Below, in pieces: positions 1-6,514 of a DNA stretch of 15,286 bases. Every line of letters begins with the position of its first letter. Position 1 is the first letter of the stretch. The DNA comes from a bacterium. Its GTDB lineage: Bacteria > UBP6 > UBA1177. The DNA lies in the NCBI GenBank assembly GCA_017538365.1, contig JAFYIZ010000039.1, positions 1 through 15,286 on the forward strand, given 5' to 3'. The notes under the pieces were generated by a model. The model was given only the letters and a program-made list of their open reading frames with translations. It ran no database searches and was not told where the DNA came from. A program made the position numbers and the translations under genes.

Positions 1-284
1 AAAAAAAGAGAAAAAAAGACTTAAGCCAAATGTCTCTCGGAGACTTGCTTTGGGATAAAAGGATAGAAGAAATTTTTACACAGACTCATTTAACAAATCT
101 ACGATACTTTCTCTCTACATGTAGCAAGGCTGGACTCGACCTTCGAAATGATTTTATTCATTGTAAGGATTTTGACATAGATAAGCTGATACCGGACTTT
201 GTTTATCATCTGCTTTACCTTTTCACAGATGTGCTAAACACCGCCCATTTGTATTTCCTGTCAAAACAAGAACAACAACAATGA
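1..284 (+). CDS. C-terminal fragment of a HEPN/DUF4209-like protein, cut by window edge
   Basis: The open frame is in phase from base 3 with no stop and ends at TGA 282-284. The first ATG (base 30) has no Shine-Dalgarno upstream, and the codons before it encode a Lys-rich stretch, so this is most likely the tail of a longer gene whose start lies outside the window. Counting from that ATG, residues 35-44 read GLDLRNDFIH. This resembles the conserved 'LRN-x-x-x-H' segment of DUF4209 and related HEPN families: R39-N40 and H44 fit the Rx4-6H motif, with a polar residue after the Arg. A mostly helical hydrophobic segment follows (about 52-76), then a Gln-rich end. HEPN proteins are often RNases in toxin or defence systems, but the motif is short and the rest of the protein is not visible, so the family call is tentative. 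Confidence 0.5.
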   Translation, partial: KKRKKDLSQMSLGDLLWDKRIEEIFTQTHLTNLRYFLSTCSKAGLDLRNDFIHCKDFDIDKLIPDFVYHLLYLFTDVLNTAHLYFLSKQEQQQ

Positions 285-473
285 CTCACGCCACAAGCAA
301 AAAAATGTGAACACCTCATCCCACGGTATCTGCATAATTTTTTGTTTATTTTTTGAAGGTTAAAGAGATAAAGTGGTTTCTATCCGCGAAATAAAGCTCG
401 TTGTAAATCAGTCCTTTTATGGAAAGTTCCTCCCCTTTTCTGTATCTGAAATAGAGCATGATTTTCTTCCTTT
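285..473. other. intergenic gap between convergent genes
   Basis: This A+T-rich spacer separates the + strand fragment from the end of the minus-strand lipoprotein operon. I looked for a stem-loop with a T tract on either strand and found none that is convincing. No small gene with a ribosome binding site and no clear repeat was seen. Confidence 0.4.
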
Positions 474-2303
474 TTAGTATCTAACGCACCTAACATAAAG
501 TTTATTGGTCTCCTTATTCGCGTTACCGACATATCCATAATCAAAATCCACATACCATGCATTGCTTGTGGCATCTGAACGAACCGAAGATGACCACATA
601 TATTTTGTATCTCCAAATTTGCTGTATCTGCCGTCGTTATAAGATGTGCCGAAATTACCTTGACAAGTGTCGCCAGAACCACCTTGTTGGGTGCATGTGG
701 GGCAAGTAAAACATGTTTGCGATAAACAATGTTGAGCATCACTTACCTGACAGTTGTTTGTTACTCTGTCAGCTATTAAAAGCGTCTTCAATTCATCTAT
801 TGTGGGCAAACGCCACTCTCCGCTTAATCCACCTTCAAAATAGATGCCACATTCTGACTCAGCCCTCCCCCAATTCATTGTGCTGCTTAATTTACTTAAT
901 TTTGCAGACCATATAAGACCAGTTGTTGAATCTTTGCAGGGAGTCGCGCTTGTTGAACTGCATTCAGGAAGATTTGCGAGATCAACAACACACTGTGAGC
1001 CATTCCACGATGATCCTGTTTTGCAGCCACAAGAGTATGTTTTTCCGTCAATATTGCAGACACTTGTTGAATTTACTACTGCAGCACAGTGATTTGGATC
1101 ACAAGGAGGTTCTTTGATTGGTTTCGAACTAACACACTTAACAGAGATGCCAAATTGTGGGTATGCGTTCTTTTCAAAATTCTTTACACTTCCTGTGCCG
1201 AAATCCACATACCATGCGTGATCTGAATAACCTGTGGGAACAGAGGAAGACCAAAACCAGCCACTTTCTCCGAATTTGCTGTATCCTCCACTTGAATCAT
1301 ATGAACAAGAATCACAATTCGCCGATGAACACGATAAACAGTTGTCTGTAACACCACATAAGCCGTCTGTAATTGTACCTGCACAGTTTTGAATCAAAGT
1401 TCTGAGTTCGCTGATTGTCGGTAAATGCCAACCGCTCAATCCACCTTCAAAATAACCGCCACAATCGTCTACCGCATCGTCCCAACTCATCATAAAGATT
1501 TTTCTAGTTGCAGACCATGTAAGACCAGTTGCTGAATCAATGCATGGTGTTGCGCTTGTTGGGCTGCATTCCATGAAGCATCCTGCACCGTTCCAAACAT
1601 ATCCCATATTGCATTCACAAGAATATTCTAAAGCATTTTCTGTAATACAAACACCCGTTGAATTAGGAACACTTGCGCAAATATCGTTGCTTTCGCATGG
1701 ATTAAGACATTCTGTTCCACTCCAAGCATATCCAGAGTTACATCCGCAGGAATAAGTTGTTTCTCCTGTTCTCGTGCAAACTCCTGTTGAATTTGCAATA
1801 TTCGAACAAGGTTCTGTATTACATGGATTTTCTTTTTCACATTGCCCACTTTCATCATTGCAAATTTTGTTATTTGGGCATTCTTCGTAATGTTTCCAAG
1901 ATCCGTCTTGGCAAATATATGAAACAAAAGGAGAATAGCATTTAAAATCACCTTCAGTACAGTCTGAATCTTCATCATTGTTCTCATCTGGCAAATTTTC
2001 TTTGTCAGAATCATCCTTGTCATCAATTTCATTCGATTTTAAGTCGCATTTTCCTGTTTCTTCGTTGCATACTCGGTCATCTGTGCATTTCTGAACATTC
2101 TGCCATTTTTCCTCATCGCATTTTTGGACCATGTTCCCCTTGCATCTGTAAGTGCCGTTTATGCAATCATTATCTTCTTCTTGGCTGTCCGAATCCGAAA
2201 TATCTGCATTTTGATCATTTGGATTGTCAGATTTGTTTCCAGAACCGCACGAAAACAAAACTGATGACAAAATTGTTATTAAAATCAGTATGTTGAATCT
2301 CAT
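474..2303 (-). CDS. Cys-rich lipoprotein with EGF-like modules and two DUF1566 domains
   Basis: This 609-residue protein starts with a lipoprotein signal: charged N-terminus, hydrophobic core 4-17 and a lipobox ending at Cys19. A low-complexity Asp/Ser/Asn/Glu linker follows. Two short Cys modules (about 47-86 and 115-155) share the 'G-x-C / W / C-x5-C' pattern. Two EGF-like modules (about 161-199 and 203-242) share 'NSTGVC...YSC-x-C...W-x-G'. The first DUF1566 (Lcl C-terminal) domain (about 246-391) carries 'DSATGLTWS', 'GWHLPTISEL' and 'FWSSS'; a third EGF-like module (401-438) and a second DUF1566 domain (448-607) with the same landmarks follow. The tandem EGF+DUF1566 units look like internal duplication. 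DUF1566 has no established biochemical role; a surface-exposed binding or adhesive role is inference. A strong AAAGGAG lies 7 nt before the ATG. It is second in an operon, 16 bp after the other lipoprotein. Confidence 0.9.
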   Translation of the reverse strand: MRFNILILITILSSVLFSCGSGNKSDNPNDQNADISDSDSQEEDNDCINGTYRCKGNMVQKCDEEKWQNVQKCTDDRVCNEETGKCDLKSNEIDDKDDSDKENLPDENNDEDSDCTEGDFKCYSPFVSYICQDGSWKHYEECPNNKICNDESGQCEKENPCNTEPCSNIANSTGVCTRTGETTYSCGCNSGYAWSGTECLNPCESNDICASVPNSTGVCITENALEYSCECNMGYVWNGAGCFMECSPTSATPCIDSATGLTWSATRKIFMMSWDDAVDDCGGYFEGGLSGWHLPTISELRTLIQNCAGTITDGLCGVTDNCLSCSSANCDSCSYDSSGGYSKFGESGWFWSSSVPTGYSDHAWYVDFGTGSVKNFEKNAYPQFGISVKCVSSKPIKEPPCDPNHCAAVVNSTSVCNIDGKTYSCGCKTGSSWNGSQCVVDLANLPECSSTSATPCKDSTTGLIWSAKLSKLSSTMNWGRAESECGIYFEGGLSGEWRLPTIDELKTLLIADRVTNNCQVSDAQHCLSQTCFTCPTCTQQGGSGDTCQGNFGTSYNDGRYSKFGDTKYMWSSSVRSDATSNAWYVDFDYGYVGNANKETNKLYVRCVRY

Positions 2304-2319
2304 ATCCTTGCTCCTTTAG

Positions 2320-3441
2320 TTATCTTACACAATATACGCTAAATTTGTTGTCCACTGCTGACCGTGAAATGCTACTATTCTCATAGTCGTTATAAATAAT
2401 CCATCTTTCATCATCTCTGTCAGTAACAAGCGATGATGACCAAAATTTGCTGCTTCCCTTGGAATCGTGGCAATAATAATAACAATCACTGTCAGACCAG
2501 CATTCAGAGTAAGAGAGGCAGGAATCCGTAACACCGCAAGATTCTCCGCTTCTGCTTCCTTCACAATCTTGTAAAAATAATGATCTGAGTTCGCTGATTG
2601 TTGGCAGATGCCAATCTGAATAACCGCCAAGTGAAAGTTCTTCGCAATAATCGACTGCACTTTGCCAAAACATATTTGCTGGTGCAATTGATGACCAAGT
2701 CAAGCCTGTTTCTGAATCTTTCCAAGGCTTGCACTGATTTTTTGAATTGTCACAGCCACCCTTGCATTCAGTGAATTTTTTTCTCCCATTTTCACATACG
2801 GCAAGATTATCTCCGCTGCAGAATGTTTTTCCTTCTTCCTCTTCTTCGCAGTATTTGCTGTTTTTGCATTTTCCAGTTGAAGAGTTGCATCCGTTTTCAT
2901 CACAGTATTCATATTCTCCGAAAGATCCGTTGCTTTGGCATTTAAAAGCTGTATTTTCAGAGCATGCAAAAGAACCTTCATCGCAAAGTTGACATCTTCC
3001 AGTGTCAGTATTGCAGCCAATTGGACAAAATCCCTCATTCTTCCAATACGGGTGATATTCACCATTGCTGTCTTTGTCTCCACGGTTGCATTTAAAAGAA
3101 TAGTTATCTTTGCACTCATAAATTCCAGCATTAGCCTCTTCAATAGAACATTCAGCTTTTTCGCATTTCCCAGTCGAGGAATTGCAACCGCTTTTGCAAA
3201 TTGCATTTCTTACCCAATGATATTTTTCACATTTATCGGATTCCTCTTCGTATTTTTCGCAATCACACAAATATGATTGTCCATTGATACATTTGTTAAT
3301 TTTGTAATAAGCTTCGTCTCGAGTACAAGAACCACCTGAAACTATTGATTCTGATTCGACTGTGTTGCCAGAATTACCACCGCATCCAACCATCAAAACC
3401 ATTGCGCAGAATAGCACAAAAATTGCAGAAAATTTCTTCAT
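2320..3441 (-). CDS. Cys-rich lipoprotein with C-terminal DUF1566 domain
   Basis: This 373-residue protein has an N-terminal signal (MKKF, then hydrophobic 5-18) ending in a lipobox-like site at Cys20, so it is probably lipid-anchored and exported. Four cysteine-rich repeats follow (about 39-93, 98-150, 153-192 and 198-237). Each closes with a variant of 'GCN-S/T-x-T-G-K/R-C' (85-93, 142-150, 184-192; diverged at 229-237). One DUF1566 domain (about 239-372) has 'DSETGLTWS', 'DWHLPTISELRSL' and 'FWSSS'. It is a shorter relative of the downstream lipoprotein: same C-terminal fold, different Cys modules, no EGF-like part. AGGAGG sits about 6 nt upstream of the ATG, and a TTGATT-16-TATAAA promoter lies just beyond. 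It is the first gene of the two-gene operon, divergent from an XRE regulator. Function is unknown; the even Cys content suggests disulphides formed outside the cytoplasm. Confidence 0.9.
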   Translation of the reverse strand: MKKFSAIFVLFCAMVLMVGCGGNSGNTVESESIVSGGSCTRDEAYYKINKCINGQSYLCDCEKYEEESDKCEKYHWVRNAICKSGCNSSTGKCEKAECSIEEANAGIYECKDNYSFKCNRGDKDSNGEYHPYWKNEGFCPIGCNTDTGRCQLCDEGSFACSENTAFKCQSNGSFGEYEYCDENGCNSSTGKCKNSKYCEEEEEGKTFCSGDNLAVCENGRKKFTECKGGCDNSKNQCKPWKDSETGLTWSSIAPANMFWQSAVDYCEELSLGGYSDWHLPTISELRSLFLQDCEGSRSGESCGVTDSCLSYSECWSDSDCYYYCHDSKGSSKFWSSSLVTDRDDERWIIYNDYENSSISRSAVDNKFSVYCVR

Positions 3442-3469
3442 TTTTTCCTCCTAAAACCAAAAAACCTTG

Positions 3470-3492
3470 TTTTTATAGCCAAGAGGTTACAA
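3470..3492. repeat. operator-like box, copy 1
   Basis: The core TATAGCCAAGAGGTTACA (3474-3491) is an imperfect palindrome of the form TATA-n-CC...GG-n-TA. It matches copy 2 at 20 of 23 positions. It lies over the -10 region of the minus-strand lipoprotein promoter. It is a candidate binding site for the adjacent XRE regulator; this is inference from position and symmetry. Confidence 0.6.
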
Positions 3493-3499
3493 AAATCAA
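3472..3499 (-). promoter_or_regulatory. sigma70-like promoter of the lipoprotein operon
   Basis: On the minus strand, TTGATT (3494-3499) and TATAAA (3472-3477) are separated by 16 bp. This would start transcription near 3465, about 24 nt before the lipoprotein ATG. The -10 box lies inside the first palindromic repeat, which suggests repressor control. Confidence 0.6.
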
Positions 3500-3522
3500 T
3501 TTTTATATCCAATAGGTTATAA
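3500..3522. repeat. operator-like box, copy 2
   Basis: The core TATATCCAATAGGTTATA (3504-3521) is palindromic at 14 of 18 positions (TATAnCCnATnGGnTATA). It begins exactly 30 bp after copy 1, close to three helical turns, so a bound dimer pair would face the same side of the DNA. It sits upstream of the regulator start and just upstream of the lipoprotein -35 box. Confidence 0.65.
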
Positions 3523-3547
3523 GAAAATCGCGCCTTATCGTCTAAAA

Positions 3548-3814
3548 ATGCTCAACTTTTTGCGGAGTCGCCCTTTGGATTTCAAAACAGCATTTGCCTT
3601 GACCATAAAAGAAATCAGAAAGGAAAAAAAGCTTTCTCAGGAACAGGTCGCGAACCGCTGTTTTTGCCAGACGGTGATTATCGGACGGCTTGAAACCGCC
3701 CAAAGAGAACCAAAAATCTCAACAATTTTCAAAATCGCGAACGCTTTGGAAGTGCCTCCCGACTACTTGGTGAAAAAAGTGGAAGAAAAGCTGAACGAAG
3801 CGGCTCAAGGGTAG
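3548..3814 (+). CDS. XRE-family helix-turn-helix transcriptional regulator
   Basis: This 88-residue protein consists almost entirely of a Cro/C1-type HTH (about 16-72). Landmarks are 'IRKEKKLSQEQVA', the recognition helix region 'QTVIIGRLETAQREPKISTI', and 'IANALEVPPDYLV', the usual end of the fold. Such proteins bind palindromic operators as dimers and often repress themselves and a neighbour. Here the two operator-like boxes lie between this gene and the divergent lipoproteins. The ATG at 3548 has no Shine-Dalgarno, unlike almost every other gene in the window. An in-frame TTG at 3575 has GGAG 7 nt upstream and would give a protein starting at 'DFKTAF', the usual N-terminus for this family, so the true start may be 3575. 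No effector domain is present. Confidence 0.85.
   Translation: MLNFLRSRPLDFKTAFALTIKEIRKEKKLSQEQVANRCFCQTVIIGRLETAQREPKISTIFKIANALEVPPDYLVKKVEEKLNEAAQG
3564..3567 (+). promoter_or_regulatory. possible ribosome binding site for a TTG start at 3575
   Basis: GGAG is followed 7 nt later by an in-frame TTG of the XRE regulator. The upstream ATG (3548) has no comparable site, so this may decide the true start. Confidence 0.4.
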
Positions 3815-3901
3815 TTCAAATCAAATTTTTACCAGTTCTTTGATTTTGTTCTCAGACCAATATTCATTTTCCCAGAAAAAATATTCTGTTTTACGTTTTT
3901 T

Positions 3902-3939
3902 GAAGATTCTGAAAGGGAACGATGATTTCAGGCTTCTTC
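3902..3939 (+). terminator. stem-loop after the XRE gene
   Basis: The stem is GAAGA (3902-3906) with TCTTC (3935-3939) and CTGAAA (3909-3914) with TTTCAG (3926-3931), a small internal loop between them, closed by an 11-nt loop. On the + strand a weak T-rich stretch (GATTTT) follows. It also covers the stop codon of the convergent small gene (TGA at 3928-3930 on the minus strand). It is a possible terminator but lacks a strong T tract. Confidence 0.35.
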
Positions 3940-4140
3940 TGATTTTGCATGGATATATTCTCTGTGACCGTCGGCGTATTCGAGATATGCTTCATTCTTT
4001 TCAGCATCGTAACCGGCGATAGGATTGCCTTTTATGCGCTTGATTTCATTGTCGATTCTGACTGCTTCCTTAAAGCGTTTGGTCAGTTCTTCATCGGAAA
4101 TGCCGCACATTGAATCGAGTTCGTTGGGCTCGTCTTTCAT
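3928..4140 (-). CDS. small acidic hypothetical protein
   Basis: This 70-residue protein is not recognised. The N-terminal half is charged and probably helical ('SDEELTKRFKEAVRIDNEIKRIKG', about 15-38). The C-terminal part looks like a short beta unit ending in 'EYADGHREYI' (about 54-63), a pattern typical of small conserved cytoplasmic proteins. There is no signal peptide or membrane segment. Coding support comes from a good ribosome binding site (AGGTGGAG upstream of the ATG) and a promoter-like TTGCCT-16-TAAAAT pair further up. It converges with the XRE regulator and diverges from the small gene at 4319. A small antitoxin- or regulator-like role is possible, but no motif shows it. Confidence 0.7.
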   Translation of the reverse strand: MKDEPNELDSMCGISDEELTKRFKEAVRIDNEIKRIKGNPIAGYDAEKNEAYLEYADGHREYIHAKSEEA

Positions 4141-4170
4141 TTAAATCTCCACCTAATAAAAAACCGCAAT

Positions 4171-4198
4171 ATTTTAGGTCGTTTTAGCTTTAAGGCAA
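4171..4198 (-). promoter_or_regulatory. promoter-like elements for the 70-residue gene
   Basis: On the minus strand, TTGCCT (4193-4198) and TAAAAT (4171-4176) are 16 bp apart. They lie about 30 bp upstream of the start codon at 4140, in the expected orientation. Confidence 0.45.
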
Positions 4199-4208
4199 GT
4201 TTTTGCGA

Positions 4209-4234
4209 CGACAGGCTCACCAACCGACAGGCTC
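4209..4234. repeat. 10-bp direct repeat
   Basis: CGACAGGCTC occurs at 4209-4218 and again at 4225-4234, 16 bp apart, between the two divergent small genes. Its function is unknown; it may be chance or a regulator half-site pair. Confidence 0.4.
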
Positions 4235-4257
4235 CGCAAGCGGGATTAGTTTCCCTC

Positions 4258-4285
4258 TTGTTTTCAAGCGTTTTTCTGCTATAAT
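4258..4285 (+). promoter_or_regulatory. extended -10 sigma70-like promoter
   Basis: TTGTTT (4258-4263) is followed after 16 bp by a perfect TATAAT (4280-4285). TGC directly before the TATAAT makes an extended -10 element. The predicted start of transcription is about 27 nt before the ATG at 4319. Confidence 0.7.
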
Positions 4286-4318
4286 CCGCAGATTTTTTGA
4301 GACGGAGGAGATTTTAGC

Positions 4319-4549
4319 ATGATGCGAAAAGAATTCTGCGAAAAAGACGGTATCCTGATAACTTATACAGAAAACGATGTCTGTTTTGAAGAATGCAGCA
4401 CGGCAAAGGCTGTATTGCTGAGAAATGACGGAACGGTAATTCACTCCAACTTTGATTCCGAAAAGGATGCTTTTTTCAAGGAATACCTCAAAAAAATTTA
4501 TCCTGCCATCACGACATTCCGTTCTCTTGATTCTCTGGAGAGCGCATAA
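4319..4549 (+). CDS. small hypothetical protein
   Basis: This 76-residue protein is not recognised. It is soluble, with no signal peptide or membrane segment. It alternates short beta-like stretches ('GILITYTENDVCFEEC', 11-26; 'KAVLLRNDGTVIHSNF', 30-45) with a helical part ('EKDAFFKEYLKKIYP', 48-62). Coding support is strong: GGAGGAG precedes the ATG at good spacing, and a near-consensus extended -10 promoter lies upstream. A second ATG follows immediately (4322), so the start could be one codon later. The gene ends 13 bp before the end of the convergent PAP2 gene with no obvious terminator between. It is monocistronic. Confidence 0.75.
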   Translation: MMRKEFCEKDGILITYTENDVCFEECSTAKAVLLRNDGTVIHSNFDSEKDAFFKEYLKKIYPAITTFRSLDSLESA

Positions 4550-4562
4550 TGCCAGAATTTTC

Positions 4563-5363
4563 CTAAAATTTCACCGTAAAACTTAATCCGTTTCCTGTCA
4601 TCGCGACGCTCATGTCGCTTTTCGTGTTGAGAGTGTGGAAAAACGGCACTAAAAATCCGACTGCGCTGCCTATTGCGGCACCGACTAAGACATCGCTCAA
4701 AAAGTGCTTTCCGCTTGAGACTCTCAAAACTGCGACACCTGCGGCAATTGCATAACTTCCGATGGAAACCGGGATGCGCCACGGTGAATTGCGGAAATAT
4801 CTGCAGAAAGTGTAGGTGAGAAAAGTGGCACTCGCAAAGGCAAGAGTCGTGTGGCCGGAAGGGAAGGATTTCGCCCAGCCGCCGTCATTGAGATCGCTTT
4901 CGGGCAGATCGTCCGAGCCGGAATAGATGTAGGGCCGCGGGCGGTTTATCGCGACTTTGAGCGTTTCTTTCAAGCCGTTTGCGATAAGTATCGTCTCGAG
5001 ATACATCCCGCCGTTTGTGAACCAGTCATTTTTGTCGGTGGAAAGCAGCGCGACGGGCGTCACCAGTGAAGCCATGATGAGAAAATCGGACGCATCGCCG
5101 TGAATTTTTGAATATGGGCGGATAAGTTTGCGGTCGAAAGCGTTCACATCGCTTTTGGAATAACTTTTTTCCTCGTATTTTCTGCGGTTGATCTCCATCA
5201 CATCGTAAAGAAGCAGCTCTCCGCCGGTGAGCAGAACGCCCGCTCCGAGAAGAAGCCCGTCAGTCAGCGGGTCGAGCGCGAAGATCTTCTTGTTTCCAGA
5301 TTCTTCCGCAAACAAAGGGAAAGCCAATAAAATCAGAAGAAATATGCAGAGGATCTTTTTCAT
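4563..5363 (-). CDS. PAP2-family phosphatase, exported
   Basis: This 266-residue protein has a cleavable-looking signal peptide (1-19, ending 'LFA'). All three signature blocks of the PAP2 / type 2 phosphatidic acid phosphatase family are present: K136-x6-R143-P144, PSGH at 168-171, and R214-x5-H220-x3-D224. The active site should therefore be intact, with H220 as the expected nucleophile and H171 as the acid. The family dephosphorylates lipid or undecaprenyl pyrophosphates or other phosphate esters at the membrane or in the periplasm; the substrate cannot be read from sequence. Hydrophobic segments flank the motifs (about 35-53, 94-107, 197-213 and 225-242). The protein ends in 'LSFTVKF', an alternating pattern with terminal Phe. 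AGGTGAAG lies just before the ATG, which is only 8 bp after the hipA-like stop codon, so it is co-transcribed with the toxin-antitoxin pair. Confidence 0.9.
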   Translation of the reverse strand: MKKILCIFLLILLAFPLFAEESGNKKIFALDPLTDGLLLGAGVLLTGGELLLYDVMEINRRKYEEKSYSKSDVNAFDRKLIRPYSKIHGDASDFLIMASLVTPVALLSTDKNDWFTNGGMYLETILIANGLKETLKVAINRPRPYIYSGSDDLPESDLNDGGWAKSFPSGHTTLAFASATFLTYTFCRYFRNSPWRIPVSIGSYAIAAGVAVLRVSSGKHFLSDVLVGAAIGSAVGFLVPFFHTLNTKSDMSVAMTGNGLSFTVKF

Positions 5364-5371
5364 TTCTTCAC

Positions 5372-6514
5372 CTAACAGATTTTTTTCGACACTTTTTTCA
5401 TGATCCCGCCAAGTCGTTCATTCACTGTTTCCTTAACATTTTCCGCTATTTGCTTTGCGTGAGATTCTTTCATGCCGATTTTTTTGGCGACAGTGAGAAT
5501 ATCCGTAATTGTTGGATTTTTTCCTTCTCCGGCAACAGTCGTCGCATGTTCGCCACCGACAGAATTCGAATAAGTCAGGTCATATGCAGGGGAGAGCTGC
5601 CAGGAGCCGTCATAAACAAAAGAAAAGTTGTTCGAGTGGTCATCTCTGTTGTGCGCGAAAACATTGAAACACATGAGAGTGAACATTTTTTCGACTTCCT
5701 CCTCGCGCTTCGTCAGCTGCCATGTCAGAGAGAGCAGCGAGCAGTAATCAAGTGCGGGGATCCTGTGGGAAGTTTCGAGCAGCGCAGAAACAGAGGCTGT
5801 GTGGATTTTTTTCTCTCCAAGTGCGGTTTTCATTCTGTCGAAGCGAATGCTACCGAAATATCCCGGGCATAAATCAGATGGAAAAAGCCTGACTTCGGGA
5901 GTTTCGATGCCGCATGATTTCGCGCAGATATTGTATTCGTATTCCATCAAACCTATATCTGACGGATCGTTTGATGACGGGAATTTCACGATCCATTCTT
6001 CGCCGTTCAGCCGAATCGTAACTTTTGGTCGCGCTCCGCCGGAAGAGCCGCCCATAGCGAAGAGTGTGTCGAGATCGCCGGAATCTTCTGTTTGCAGGAT
6101 TTTCTGACATTCTTCGGCAATCTGGTCAAGATCGTCTGTCTGCTGCGCTGTTTTCAGGCTGTAAACAGGTTTGTATTCCAAAGCTCCTTTCCCGGAAGTT
6201 CCGACAATTGAAAGACGCGAAAAAGGATCGATTTCTTCAGGGTTTTCTCCCGCTTTTCTGAGCATACGGTCGACTAAAAGCCTGCCCCAGCCGTCAGGAA
6301 GCGAATCGGCGAATATTCCGAAAATTCCGTCGAAAGGATCTGATTTTGCGATTTTTACACCTGCCTGCAACGGAAGTGAAAAAAGACTTATGGAAAATCC
6401 GTTTCTGAGCCATTCCTCAGAGTATTCAAAAGCTGTCAGCCGTTTCTGGTAGGGCGCGATCGTCCCCACTTTTTTCCCGTCTAAAAAAACTTCGATCCTA
6501 TCTGCGGTTTTCAC
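5372..6514 (-). CDS. hipA: HipA-family serine/threonine kinase toxin
   Basis: This 380-residue protein has the layout of HipA kinases. An N-terminal subdomain (about 5-105) contains 'DGIFGIFADSLPDGWGRLLVDR'. The kinase core starts with the Gly-rich loop 'GGSSGGARPK' (155-164), whose serines could be autophosphorylated, then K177 ('IVKF') as likely ATP-binding lysine. The catalytic loop 'HNRDDHSNN' (288-296) places D291 and N296 where E. coli HipA has D309 and N314. 'SPAYDL' (308-313) supplies D312 as the metal-binding Asp. The kinase therefore looks intact. It is shorter than E. coli HipA (440). HipA toxins inhibit translation by phosphorylating tRNA synthetases; the target here is unknown. 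The start is GTG, supported by GAGGAGA 6 nt upstream, and overlaps the antitoxin gene by 17 bp, typical of coupled expression. Confidence 0.9.
   Translation of the reverse strand: MKTADRIEVFLDGKKVGTIAPYQKRLTAFEYSEEWLRNGFSISLFSLPLQAGVKIAKSDPFDGIFGIFADSLPDGWGRLLVDRMLRKAGENPEEIDPFSRLSIVGTSGKGALEYKPVYSLKTAQQTDDLDQIAEECQKILQTEDSGDLDTLFAMGGSSGGARPKVTIRLNGEEWIVKFPSSNDPSDIGLMEYEYNICAKSCGIETPEVRLFPSDLCPGYFGSIRFDRMKTALGEKKIHTASVSALLETSHRIPALDYCSLLSLTWQLTKREEEVEKMFTLMCFNVFAHNRDDHSNNFSFVYDGSWQLSPAYDLTYSNSVGGEHATTVAGEGKNPTITDILTVAKKIGMKESHAKQIAENVKETVNERLGGIMKKVSKKIC

Noticed and set aside
4217-4444. Minus-strand 75-codon frame overlapping the small gene at 4319
   Set aside because: The + strand alternative has a perfect -10 and strong ribosome site; this frame has neither and overlaps the promoter.
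4556-4572. AATTTT/AAAATT palindrome between the small gene and PAP2 as terminator
   Set aside because: The stem is short, all A-T and with a 3-nt loop; too weak to call.
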